Of a stretch of 64,000 bases of DNA, positions 1-7,876 are shown piece after piece. Every line of letters begins with the position of its first letter. Within the stretch, counting starts at the first letter, position 1. The notes below the pieces were generated by a model that saw only the letters and a program-made list of their open reading frames with translations, was not told the origin of the DNA and ran no database searches. The position numbers and the translations under genes were made by a program. The stretch is from Onthovicinus sp900555545 (GTDB taxonomy: Bacteria; Bacillota; Clostridia; Oscillospirales; Acutalibacteraceae): positions 134,175 to 198,174 of the forward strand of contig CASFPX010000002.1 of the NCBI GenBank assembly GCA_949296915.1, in the 5' to 3' direction.

Positions 1-32
1 GCGATGGACCGTTGAAAGGTACCCGTCAAAAA

Positions 33-61
33 ATTATAGTTGGAATCTTGCGCTCCGTCAA
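33..61 (-). promoter_or_regulatory. sigma-A-type promoter reading out of the left edge
   Basis: On the minus strand TTGACG (61-56) and TATAAT (38-33) are separated by 17 bp. The promoter lies just past the terminator of the DinB-like gene, so it should drive a minus-strand gene beyond the left edge. No coding sequence of that gene is visible in bases 1-32. Confidence 0.65.
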
Positions 62-81
62 GCTCACACGGGCAAAAAATC

Positions 82-115
82 GGGCGCACCGCAGCATTTA
101 AGCAGCGGTGCGCCC
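82..115 (-). terminator. rho-independent terminator of the symporter-deacetylase-DinB operon
   Basis: A perfect 11-bp stem (GGGCGCACCGC with GCGGTGCGCCC) and a 12-nt loop are followed on the minus strand by GATTTTTT. It begins 17 bp after the stop codon of the DinB-like gene. Confidence 0.9.
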
Positions 116-132
116 TTCTTCAATCGTACCGA

Positions 133-639
133 TCACTCTTCCCAAAGCCCCTCTGTCGATTTGCCGCACTTACCCTCCGCATTCACAACCCTGGGCCATT
201 TGTTTGTCTCTATGATTGTCGTCGCGTTGATATTGCCGAGGTGCGCATAAAAATGGCGGTACTGCGACAAAATCATCCCCAGCCGGTTGAGCTTGCATCC
301 GTCCGGCACCTCGTATAGCCGCTCATCGGTAAGAGAACCGATATAGGCCATAATTTTACTTCTTACAGATTCCAGATAGGTGGCAAGCTGTTCTCTTGAG
401 AGTGCCCGCTGGCTCGGGATGTCCAGAGAGTTCAGTCCCGGCACATGAAATTCCGGCTCCGTATATTCATGCGGGTTGATGAACCACTGGTCACACGAAT
501 GGAGCATATGATAGACGTGCTTCCAAATGGGCATATCGCAGAGGATGTAGTCCAGATCACACGTTTGCAGCATAATATCCGCATTGACAAACATGATCTC
601 CGTCAATTTACGGATAGAGCCGACTAATTCATTGTTCAT
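133..639 (-). CDS. DinB-like four-helix protein
   Basis: This 168-residue protein has the look of a DinB/YfiT-type four-helix-bundle protein. Its histidines are spaced like the metal site of that superfamily: HVYHMLHSCD near residues 40-50 and YRHFYAHLG near 125-135. The ATG at 639 was chosen because AAGGAG lies 7 bases upstream; the reading frame continues upstream without such a site. It is the last gene of an operon with a GPH symporter and a YdjC-type deacetylase, 29 bp after the latter. Members of this superfamily include thiol-dependent transferases, but the substrate here cannot be told. The family call is by pattern and only moderately sure. Confidence 0.7.
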   Translation of the reverse strand: MNNELVGSIRKLTEIMFVNADIMLQTCDLDYILCDMPIWKHVYHMLHSCDQWFINPHEYTEPEFHVPGLNSLDIPSQRALSREQLATYLESVRSKIMAYIGSLTDERLYEVPDGCKLNRLGMILSQYRHFYAHLGNINATTIIETNKWPRVVNAEGKCGKSTEGLWEE

Positions 640-668
640 ATAAATCTCCTTCTGGACCAAAATCCAAT

Positions 669-1511
669 TTACATCTCCCTGAACTCGCCCCAGGAGATCA
701 CGCGGATACCGCGATCCTCCGCCCGCTGTAACAGGTCGCCGCTCTGCAGCAGCTGGAGCTCCCACACACGCTTTTGCCAGCCCGGATCCCCGTCGATCGG
801 GTACGCCGGGTGGAGGAAGAACTCTGTCACGCCCTCCTCACACTGATCCACGGCATCCAGATACCAGCGCCGGAGATGATCATAATCCCCGATCGCCTCC
901 ACGGACTGCGGGTTGGAGACAAGGTCGTCGAGCTGACGGACGCCCAGCCGGTCCCCCACTGATACAATATGCCGGTGCAGGCGGTAGATGGGCGGCGGTA
1001 CACGGAAGCCGAGCTGGCGTTCAATAAAGGCCGGACTCTTGGGGAACCGGTATGGCAGCCCGTGGCGCGCACAGAAGCGATAGGCCTCCCAGTAAAAGCG
1101 CCGGCCGTTGATCCCGTAGAGCGTGCCGCAGTGGTTATCCGCATGATCCACGGTGCATCCATTTTGGATCAGGAACGCATACTGCGCCTCCAGTTCCACC
1201 GCGACCTCACGCCGCCGGGCGTGGAGTGCCACCTGGATTTGGGAGCAGCGCAGGCCTTGATCGTCCGAGAGGGAGTGCCCGTTGGCCAAGCTGTGCCAGC
1301 GATCCTGTGCACTGTCGGAATTGATCGTGAGGTGAACGCCGACAGGGATCTGCTCCTCCCTGGCAATACGAGCCGCCGCCTCCGCCCCCGGAGCCACCGT
1401 GAGCACAGAGGTGGAGGTAATGAAGCCCCCCTGGTATAATTCCAAAATGGCGCGCGTCTGCTGCGCGTTATAGCCAAAGTCATCTGCATTGATAATGATA
1501 TATTTACTCAT
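669..1511 (-). CDS. YdjC/ChbG-family carbohydrate deacetylase
   Basis: A 280-residue protein that opens with INADDFGY, the metal-binding signature of the YdjC/ChbG family. A second metal motif, DHADNH, follows near residue 120. Family members remove N-acetyl groups from chitooligosaccharide-type sugars in the cytoplasm. The start overlaps the end of the upstream symporter gene by 8 bp (ATGAGTAA), which points to translational coupling. The pairing suggests that the symporter imports an acetylated di- or oligosaccharide which this enzyme then deacetylates; that substrate is an inference. An upstream ATG in the same frame is less likely because it would lengthen the overlap and lies before the conserved N-terminus. 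Confidence 0.88.
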   Translation of the reverse strand: MSKYIIINADDFGYNAQQTRAILELYQGGFITSTSVLTVAPGAEAAARIAREEQIPVGVHLTINSDSAQDRWHSLANGHSLSDDQGLRCSQIQVALHARRREVAVELEAQYAFLIQNGCTVDHADNHCGTLYGINGRRFYWEAYRFCARHGLPYRFPKSPAFIERQLGFRVPPPIYRLHRHIVSVGDRLGVRQLDDLVSNPQSVEAIGDYDHLRRWYLDAVDQCEEGVTEFFLHPAYPIDGDPGWQKRVWELQLLQSGDLLQRAEDRGIRVISWGEFREM

Positions 1512-2820
1512 GCTTCTTCTCATCCTCAAAGTGCAGGAACTGTGCGATCACCGCCGCAATCAAAACAGCTGCCGCCGGGAACACAATCAGCAGAACTTTA
1601 GAGGCAATGTCGGGTGACGGGCCGGGATTGTCACCATTCTCGAAGCCAAAGGCGGTGGACGCAACATAGAATGCCAGCGACGTATACAGGCCGTTGAGCC
1701 GGTTCATTACGCCTGTCAGGCTGGAGATCGTTCCCTCACGTTTGACGCCGTGGCGTTTGTAGTCATCATCCATGATCTTAGCACCGATGCAGTCCATTGT
1801 CGTGAGGCATCCGGCCACGCCGAAGCCGACCACTGCTGCAATGCAGATCGCAACGGGCAGGCTCCCCGCAAAATAGAGGGGAATGATCCCCACGCCCATC
1901 ACAATGAAGGAGACCCGCCACGCTTTCATAATGGAAACTTTTTTGACAATTTTGCTCCAGATCACCACGCCAATCAGCGCAACCACGAATACCGCCGCCA
2001 GCAAAACAGTCGTCATACCGCTATCAAGTTTAAGCGTGTATTTGACATAGAACGGGACGGCCTGCGAGATCAGGGCAAATGCCGCCGAGTAGAAGGCGCC
2101 CGTCAGGCCGTAGATCCAGAATTTTGGATTGACCAACAGATCGCGGATGCTGGAAAAAATTTTTGGTTTTTCCGTGGACCAGAGCGCCGGATTCTCGTGA
2201 CAGCCAAAGGTGCAGTACATGATGACAGCCAGCGCTACCACGCCGTAAATAATAGAGGTCAGGCTGTAGCCGATCGCCTCGGTAACCATGGGCGTGAGGG
2301 CGATACTGATGACCATGGCCACCAGTTGGAACGCCTGGCGGATCGCGTTCGTCTTGGCGCGCTCCACGTCGCTCTGGAACAACTCCGGGAACAAAGCGCC
2401 GTAGTTCGCGTTCATTAGGGAATCGAGCGTCCCCGTTAAAATGTACATCAGCAAAAAGTAGACAAAGAGTGCCGTGTTATTATCGGTAATCGCAGATGGG
2501 ACGTTATAGAACAAAATAAAACACAGCACAAGCAGTGGAACACCAATGACCAGCCAAGGCCGTCTTCTGCCCCAGCGCGTCCGCGTGCGGTCGGACAGAA
2601 AACCATAAACCGGATTGTCGATTGCATCGACAAAAGTGTAGATCAGCAGCACCAGGGAATATTTGGTCATCTCCAGCCCCAACATATCCACGTAAAAAAT
2701 CGCCGCATACGATTTAAACATATTGATGGGGATAGAGGTGCCGAACATGCCGATCCCGTAGCGGAAGGAGGTTGTCCGTTTGACCCCGGTAGATGTGTCG
2801 TTTTCTTTTTTCATTTTCAT
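1504..2820 (-). CDS. GPH-family sugar:cation symporter (MelB-like)
   Basis: A 438-residue, strongly hydrophobic protein with about twelve membrane segments. The N-terminal part reads like glycoside-pentoside-hexuronide:cation symporters: YVDMLGL, then the loop DAIDNPVYGFLSDRTRTRWGRRRPW with the family's conserved Asp, Asn and Arg residues. Family members carry melibiose, glucuronides or xylosides with Na+ or H+. The ATG at 2820 was chosen because GGGAG lies 7 bases upstream; ATGs at 2823 and 2814 are alternatives. It is first in an operon with a YdjC-type deacetylase and a DinB-like gene, and divergent from a PHP metallohydrolase. The cargo is unknown; context suggests an N-acetylated glycoside. 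Confidence 0.9.
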   Translation of the reverse strand: MKMKKENDTSTGVKRTTSFRYGIGMFGTSIPINMFKSYAAIFYVDMLGLEMTKYSLVLLIYTFVDAIDNPVYGFLSDRTRTRWGRRRPWLVIGVPLLVLCFILFYNVPSAITDNNTALFVYFLLMYILTGTLDSLMNANYGALFPELFQSDVERAKTNAIRQAFQLVAMVISIALTPMVTEAIGYSLTSIIYGVVALAVIMYCTFGCHENPALWSTEKPKIFSSIRDLLVNPKFWIYGLTGAFYSAAFALISQAVPFYVKYTLKLDSGMTTVLLAAVFVVALIGVVIWSKIVKKVSIMKAWRVSFIVMGVGIIPLYFAGSLPVAICIAAVVGFGVAGCLTTMDCIGAKIMDDDYKRHGVKREGTISSLTGVMNRLNGLYTSLAFYVASTAFGFENGDNPGPSPDIASKVLLIVFPAAAVLIAAVIAQFLHFEDEKKHE

Positions 2821-2841
2821 CATTCCTCTCCCTTTTTGTCC

Positions 2842-2871
2842 AGTATACCACAAATTAAACTAAATTGTACA
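2842..2871 (-). promoter_or_regulatory. promoter of the symporter operon
   Basis: The minus strand has TATACT (2847-2842) as -10 and TGTACA (2871-2866) as a weaker -35, with an 18-bp spacer. The -35 lies inside the centre of the inverted repeat at 2853-2888, so a bound regulator would block or position polymerase here. Confidence 0.5.
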
Positions 2872-2888
2872 TTAAATTTAGATTAAAT
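2853..2888. promoter_or_regulatory. 36-bp inverted repeat, operator candidate between divergent genes
   Basis: The left arm AATTAAACTAAATT (2853-2866) and right arm AATTTAGATTAAAT (2875-2888) pair at 12 of 14 positions across an 8-bp spacer. The repeat lies between the symporter start and the PHP-gene promoter and covers the minus-strand -35. No regulator gene lies next to it in this window. Confidence 0.55.
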
Positions 2889-2900
2889 CCCGATATTTTT

Positions 2901-2929
2901 TTGACTTTTTGAAAAAAAAGAGGTATGAT
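2901..2929 (+). promoter_or_regulatory. promoter of the PHP metallohydrolase gene
   Basis: TTGACT (2901-2906) and TATGAT (2924-2929) with a 17-bp spacer lie 40 bp upstream of the start codon. The inverted repeat at 2853-2888 ends 12 bp before the -35. Confidence 0.75.
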
Positions 2930-2968
2930 GATCTTGTCAATGGAGTATTGAGAATGCGAGGTGACACC

Positions 2969-4294
2969 ATGCATGAAAAACATCTGACCCTGAGGCGGAA
3001 ATTTGCCGGGGACGACGTCAAAAAATGCTTTTATATTGATTTTGAGGTGCCGGAGCATGTGGAGATCCTGCGGATCCGGCATAGCTGGCAGCCGCGCGCG
3101 GAAGGGAACCTGGACTTTGGCCTGGTAGGCCCGGACGGCGTGCAGGTTGGCGCCTCTGGGAATGTGCGTCAGGACGTGATCATCAGCGAAAAATACGCCA
3201 CACCCGGCTACGAGCAAGGCACGCCGCAGGCGGGGAAATGGCGGATTATCGTTGGGACAGATCGTGTGGGCAACGGCGTCACAGCGGAATACCATATCAC
3301 CTACACTTTCAGGGAACGCCGGTGGCTCAAAGGAGACACCCACCTGCATACCGTAAACAGCGACGGGAAATACACGCCGGAAGAGCTGATTGAAAAGGCC
3401 CGCCGCAAAAAACTGGACTATATCATCATCACGGATCACAACAACAGCGTAGCCGCGCATACCCCACACAACCTGCCCGACCTGCTGGTGATGAAAGGGG
3501 TGGAACTCACCTCATTCCTTGGGCACATCAACTTTTGGGGTGCAGAGCGCCCTTTCACTACGCCCTACTGTGTTAACAGCTTTGAGGACTTCCTTCCGAT
3601 CTACACGCAGGCAAGGGAGAGCGGCGCCATCATCTCCATGAACCATCCGGAGTGCAAAAACTGCGGATGGCACCTGCCGCGTGAGGGATTCCACTACGAT
3701 TGCGTGGAGGTTTGGAACGGCCCGCAGCGGATCGACAACATGGCCGCCGTGGCCTGGTGGCACAGCCAACTGCTGGCAGGTAAAAGGATTGCCGCCGTGG
3801 GCGGGAGTGACTATCACCGGGACTACGCCGTCACAGATCTGCTGGCGCTACCCACAACTTTCGTCTGCGCCGAATCGTGCACGGCTTCCGATATTCTGGA
3901 CGCTCTGCGCCGGGGGCACGCTTTTATCTCCTCGGGGGTAAACGGCCCGCGCCTCTATCTGACATGCGGCGCCGCGATCCAGGGGGACGCCGTAAAGTTT
4001 CGGGACGGGCTAAAGATCCACATCGACGCCGAACGGATGCGCTGCGGAGACCGCCTGGTGATTTATGAGAACGACCGTCTTATTTACGAATACAGCGCTG
4101 CCAGAGGCGGTGCCCATTGCATCGATCTACCTGTCAAGGAAAAGGGCTTTATCCGTGCGGAAATTCTCACGGACTATGGTTCTATCCGGCGGGCGGTATA
4201 CCGGGCAGTGTGCCGTGTGCGGATGCCGGCGGACGTCCATCTGCCAGTTCCGCCCATGGCACGGTGCATTAGTAATCCAATTTATTTTGAGTAA
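2969..4294 (+). CDS. PHP-domain (CehA/McbA-type) metallohydrolase
   Basis: A 441-residue protein. Residues 1-120 form a beta-rich leader domain. The PHP (polymerase and histidinol phosphatase) domain follows, with metal motifs GDTHLHTVNSDG, ITDHNN, SMNHP and GSDYH. It resembles CehA/McbA-like PHP hydrolases, which cleave phosphoesters and related bonds. The ATG at 2969 has GAGGTG five bases upstream; an open frame continues upstream but lacks a comparable site. No signal peptide is visible, so it is probably cytoplasmic. It is divergent from a sugar symporter operon and shares its operator-like repeat, which suggests joint control, for instance dephosphorylation or cleavage of the imported compound. 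The substrate is unknown. Confidence 0.85.
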   Translation: MHEKHLTLRRKFAGDDVKKCFYIDFEVPEHVEILRIRHSWQPRAEGNLDFGLVGPDGVQVGASGNVRQDVIISEKYATPGYEQGTPQAGKWRIIVGTDRVGNGVTAEYHITYTFRERRWLKGDTHLHTVNSDGKYTPEELIEKARRKKLDYIIITDHNNSVAAHTPHNLPDLLVMKGVELTSFLGHINFWGAERPFTTPYCVNSFEDFLPIYTQARESGAIISMNHPECKNCGWHLPREGFHYDCVEVWNGPQRIDNMAAVAWWHSQLLAGKRIAAVGGSDYHRDYAVTDLLALPTTFVCAESCTASDILDALRRGHAFISSGVNGPRLYLTCGAAIQGDAVKFRDGLKIHIDAERMRCGDRLVIYENDRLIYEYSAARGGAHCIDLPVKEKGFIRAEILTDYGSIRRAVYRAVCRVRMPADVHLPVPPMARCISNPIYFE

Positions 4295-4330
4295 TAGAAA
4301 AAGGCGGCCCATGGGGTCGCCAAGCTGCAT

Positions 4331-4368
4331 ACAAGGGGCGGGATTGTGTGTACAATCCCGCCCCTTGT
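4331..4368. terminator. perfect 17-bp hairpin between convergent genes
   Basis: Seventeen perfect base pairs (4331-4347 with 4352-4368) close a 4-nt loop between the convergent PHP and ftsZ genes. Neither side has a good U-run, so it may act as a bidirectional terminator or as a 3'-end stabiliser. Confidence 0.7.
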
Positions 4369-4382
4369 CATATGTGTTTATC

Positions 4383-5501
4383 TTATCTACCGAACAGCTT
4401 GGAAATGGAGCTGAAATCGTCCTCATCATCGCCATAGCCCTTTCCGTTGTCCACATCCGTACGGATATCAAACGGAGAATACGCCTTACGCTCGGGCTCC
4501 TTTTTGGCTCCGGAGGAAATATCCTGCGGCTCCTGATTGGCAATCGGCGTACCGAACCCGGTGGCAATCACGGTGATCTCAATCTGATCCTCCAGCGCGG
4601 AGTCAAGCTGCACACCCCAGATGATGTTTGCGTTGGAATCCGCCGCATCGGAGATGATCTTAGCCGCGTTCTCCACCTCGTCGAGTTCGATATCCGGGCA
4701 CGCACGCATGGAGATCACGACGCCCTTGGCACCCTCGATCGTTGTCTCCAGTAGCGGGCTGGAAACCGCAAGGCGTGCCGCCTCCTCGGCCTTGTTCTTG
4801 CCGGTGGCGATACCGACGCCCATGTGCGCCCTGCCCGCATTGGTCATGACGCTTTTAATGTCGGCAAAATCGACGTTGACCAGGCCCGGACATTTGATAA
4901 GCTCAGCGATATTGCGGACGCCCTGATTCAAAACGCTGTCAGCGACCTCAAACGCATTGGCCAAAGTGATCTTTTCCTTGGAGATCAGCTTTAGCCGCTC
5001 GTTCGGGATGACGATCAGACTATCCACATGCTGAGAGAGTTCCGCAATCCCGGCCTGTGCCTGCTCCATGCGGTGCTTCCCCTCAAAGGCAAACGGTGTG
5101 GTGACAATGCCCACCGTGAGGATCCCCTCATCCTTCGCGATCTGCGCCACGATTGGGGCGGCGCCGGTACCGGTACCGCCACCCATGCCGGCCGTAATAA
5201 AGACCATGCCGCTCTTGCCAATGCCATCGGAGATGGCGTCACGGCTCTCCTCGGCGGCGTGCTGGCCGATTGTGGGATTAGCGCCTGCGCCCTGGCCGTT
5301 CGTAATCTTCTCTCCGATCTGGATCTTATGGGTGGCCTGTGAATTGTTCAGCGCCTGCCTGTCCGTATTGACAGAGACAAACTCAACGCCCTTGATGCCG
5401 GAGCGTACCATCCGGTTAATGGCGTTCCCGCCACCGCCGCCGACTCCGATCACCTTAATGCGCACGATATCTTCAATCCCGTTATCCATCTCAAATGGCA
5501 T
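4383..5501 (-). CDS. ftsZ: cell division protein FtsZ
   Basis: The tubulin-like GTPase that forms the cytokinetic ring. This 372-residue protein has the tubulin signature GGGTGTGAAP, the glycine-rich VGGGGGNAIN loop and NVDFADIKSVM, which supplies the catalytic aspartate of the next subunit. The start at 5501 follows GGAGGG by six bases. The C-terminal linker is short and the protein ends DDFSSISKLFGR, which does not look like the usual IPxFLR tail that binds FtsA, SepF or EzrA. It is the last gene of the dcw cluster, has its own promoter upstream, and has no ftsA beside it. Confidence 0.98.
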   Translation of the reverse strand: MPFEMDNGIEDIVRIKVIGVGGGGGNAINRMVRSGIKGVEFVSVNTDRQALNNSQATHKIQIGEKITNGQGAGANPTIGQHAAEESRDAISDGIGKSGMVFITAGMGGGTGTGAAPIVAQIAKDEGILTVGIVTTPFAFEGKHRMEQAQAGIAELSQHVDSLIVIPNERLKLISKEKITLANAFEVADSVLNQGVRNIAELIKCPGLVNVDFADIKSVMTNAGRAHMGVGIATGKNKAEEAARLAVSSPLLETTIEGAKGVVISMRACPDIELDEVENAAKIISDAADSNANIIWGVQLDSALEDQIEITVIATGFGTPIANQEPQDISSGAKKEPERKAYSPFDIRTDVDNGKGYGDDEDDFSSISKLFGR

Positions 5502-5597
5502 GAAACGTCCCTCCAAATTTATTTTAAACGACTGCCGCGCCCGAAACAAAATGATCGGGATCAGGCACCCTGCGGAAAATGCTGATAAAACATTATT

Positions 5598-5626
5598 ATA
5601 TTACCACGCGGGAAAAGAAAATTCAA
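5598..5626 (-). promoter_or_regulatory. ftsZ promoter
   Basis: On the minus strand TTGAAT (5626-5621) and TAATAT (5603-5598) are 17 bp apart; a perfect TATAAT overlaps at 5600-5595. They lie in the 178-bp gap between ftsQ and ftsZ, so ftsZ can be expressed apart from the rest of the cluster. Confidence 0.6.
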
Positions 5627-5679
5627 CCGGTTTTCCGCGACATTTTTCTTTTTTCACAAAAACACAAAAAAGTTATTCC

Positions 5680-6540
5680 TCAGGAGGCAACGGTTCGTGT
5701 GCCAGACAGGTAGGCCTTGCCGCTGACGCGCAGGTCTATCGTCCCACTGCGCTGGGGATCCGTCTCGTCATTCCGGCGGATCACTTCGGCCAGCATGGCC
5801 ATCTTCTTGGGCAGATTATCCGTGCCGCCCACCTGGATATCCAATCGCCCGTCATAGGTCAGCAGGATGTCCTCCGGATCCGTCAAATCGTACAGGGTAA
5901 CCCCGGAGACCCCCGCCTGATCCATCGCTGCAAGCAAATTGCTCAACGTATCCAGTACGTTTGGCGTCTCCACCTGGATTGATGCCCCATCCGACGAGGC
6001 CGTGATGGTGCCTACCCGCAGTTCAGGAACGCCGTCCGGCAGGTCGCCCGACCCGCTCTCCAGCACCTTTAGCCCCGTATCCAGCAGAATATAGCCGCCA
6101 TCCGTCCGTACGCCGAGCGCGGCCGCCGCCGTCGGCTCCACCGTAATTTCGATTGTGGCAGGCAGTTTGCGCCGCACCACGGCTGTGCGGATATAGGGCT
6201 TTTGACTTTCAATCTGAGCAGCAGCCTCCTCCACGTTGGTCAGGAACAGGTTTTGCCCCGCCTGAATCCCGGAGGCAGCAATGATCTCCTCCGCTGTATA
6301 GCGCGAATCTCCCGTCACAGTAACTGTCTCAATCTTAAAGAACACCGTGAGGGATAGCACCACGCACACGGCTGCCGCCACAAGCAAAACCGCAGCACAG
6401 GCAAGACGCCTCCGCCGTCTGCGGCGTTTTTGCATCTTTTGGGCATGGCGGCGGCGCACCTCATCCCGGGAGGGCTGCTGCGGTATGCGGCGCTGCGCCG
6501 CCGGATGTCCGCTATGCGTCCGGTTTGTTCTCTGCTGCAT
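5680..6540 (-). CDS. ftsQ: cell division protein FtsQ/DivIB
   Basis: A bitopic divisome protein of 286 residues. It has a very basic cytoplasmic tail (a run of arginines at about 39-45), one membrane segment (about 46-68) and an outer POTRA domain starting FKIETVTVTGDSRYTAEEI, followed by a beta domain. It bridges FtsL and the septal synthase to the ring. The ATG at 6540 has GGTGG six bases upstream; another ATG at 6546 abuts that site and is less likely. The gene overlaps the end of murA by 29 bp, so translation is probably coupled. Position between murA and ftsZ fits the dcw order. Confidence 0.93.
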   Translation of the reverse strand: MQQRTNRTHSGHPAAQRRIPQQPSRDEVRRRHAQKMQKRRRRRRRLACAAVLLVAAAVCVVLSLTVFFKIETVTVTGDSRYTAEEIIAASGIQAGQNLFLTNVEEAAAQIESQKPYIRTAVVRRKLPATIEITVEPTAAAALGVRTDGGYILLDTGLKVLESGSGDLPDGVPELRVGTITASSDGASIQVETPNVLDTLSNLLAAMDQAGVSGVTLYDLTDPEDILLTYDGRLDIQVGGTDNLPKKMAMLAEVIRRNDETDPQRSGTIDLRVSGKAYLSGTRTVAS

Positions 6541-7798
6541 TCTCATCCACCCTTTTTACATCCGCCCCCAACGCTGTGAGGCTTTCTTCAATCCGTTCAT
6601 ATCCGCGATCAATCAACTCCGCGTGCTCCACCCGCGTTGTCCCTGCGGCGGAGAGTCCCGCCACTGCCAAAGCCGCACCGCCGCGCAGATCGGTGGCAGC
6701 TACCGGCGCACCGGACAGGCGGCTGACGCCCTGTACCACAGCGACACGCCCCTCCACCTTGATGTGCGCACCCAGGCGGAGCAGTTCGCTCACGTGTTTA
6801 AACCGGCTTTCAAAAATATTCTCCACAAATACGCTCGTACCGCGCGCCACACAAGCAGCCGCCATCACGGGAGCCTGGGCATCGGTGGGGAATCCGGGAT
6901 ACGGCATCGTCCGCACGGTCGAGATCGCATGCAGCCGGACAGGCGCCGTTATGGAGATCTCGCGGGGACGGATCGCGATCTCGCACCCCATCTCCTCCAT
7001 GGCTGGGATTACCGGTCCCAAATGTGCCGGAATGACATCCTTGAGCAGGATGGAGCCGCGTGTGACGGCTGCCGCGCAGATAAATGTAGCCGCCGCAATC
7101 CGATCCGGGATTACCGTGTGCTCCGTCCCGGAGAGCTTTGAAACACCCAGGACGTGGATCTCCCCTTCCCCTGCACCGTGAATGCAGGCGCCCATTCCGT
7201 TGAGAAAATCAGCCAGATCGCTGATCTCCGGCTCACGCGCAGCATTGATGATCGTTGTCTCGCCATCGGCACAGGCGGCCGCCAGCATGGCGTTCTCCGT
7301 TGCCCCCACACTTGGAAAAGAGAGCACAATCCGGCACCCCTTCATCCCCTGTGGGCAGGAGCAATCGAGCCTGCCGTGTTCCTCCACTATTTGCACGCCA
7401 AAGCGGCGCATTGCCGCAAGATGGAGATCAATCGGCCGCAGCCCAATCTCGCAGCCGCCCGGGGTGGACAAAATCACCCGCCCCATGCGGGAGAGCACCG
7501 GGCCTAAGAACACCACGGAGGAGCGCATCTCATGCATCAGCTCCTCCGGGATATCGTATCGCGATATCGTCGTGGGATCGACGGTGACATCCCCGCCCTC
7601 CCACACAACTTTGCAGCCGAGATAGGTCAGGATTTTAATGGCGGCATGAACATCCGTCAGATCTGGGCAGTTATGTATGACCGTCGTCCGCCCCGCCATG
7701 ATGGAGGCGGCCAGAATCGGCAGCGCGCTGTTTTTGGCGCCGTGCACCCGGATCTCCCCATGGAGCCTTTTGCCGCCCTCAATAATCAAACTCTGCAT
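6512..7798 (-). CDS. murA: UDP-N-acetylglucosamine 1-carboxyvinyltransferase MurA
   Basis: First committed step of peptidoglycan synthesis: transfer of enolpyruvate from PEP to UDP-GlcNAc. This 428-residue protein has KN at 22-23 (phosphate and substrate contacts) and the catalytic loop PGGCEIGLRPIDLH with Cys116. That is the residue attacked by fosfomycin, so the enzyme looks drug-sensitive by this criterion. The start at 7798 is preceded by GGAAGGGTG. It lies between murG and ftsQ. In Clostridia a second paralogue often exists elsewhere; it cannot be seen here. Confidence 0.97.
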   Translation of the reverse strand: MQSLIIEGGKRLHGEIRVHGAKNSALPILAASIMAGRTTVIHNCPDLTDVHAAIKILTYLGCKVVWEGGDVTVDPTTISRYDIPEELMHEMRSSVVFLGPVLSRMGRVILSTPGGCEIGLRPIDLHLAAMRRFGVQIVEEHGRLDCSCPQGMKGCRIVLSFPSVGATENAMLAAACADGETTIINAAREPEISDLADFLNGMGACIHGAGEGEIHVLGVSKLSGTEHTVIPDRIAAATFICAAAVTRGSILLKDVIPAHLGPVIPAMEEMGCEIAIRPREISITAPVRLHAISTVRTMPYPGFPTDAQAPVMAAACVARGTSVFVENIFESRFKHVSELLRLGAHIKVEGRVAVVQGVSRLSGAPVAATDLRGGAALAVAGLSAAGTTRVEHAELIDRGYERIEESLTALGADVKRVDENAAENKPDA

Positions 7799-7876
7799 AT
7801 GCACACACCCTTCCGCAAAACGCGGGACGGATTTTCGCCGTCCTAAACATAGTGTATGCACAGGTGTTCCGCTCTG

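Noticed and set aside
40..318. Plus-strand open frame at the left edge
   Set aside because: It crosses a terminator hairpin and lies opposite the DinB-like gene; no ribosome site or family match.
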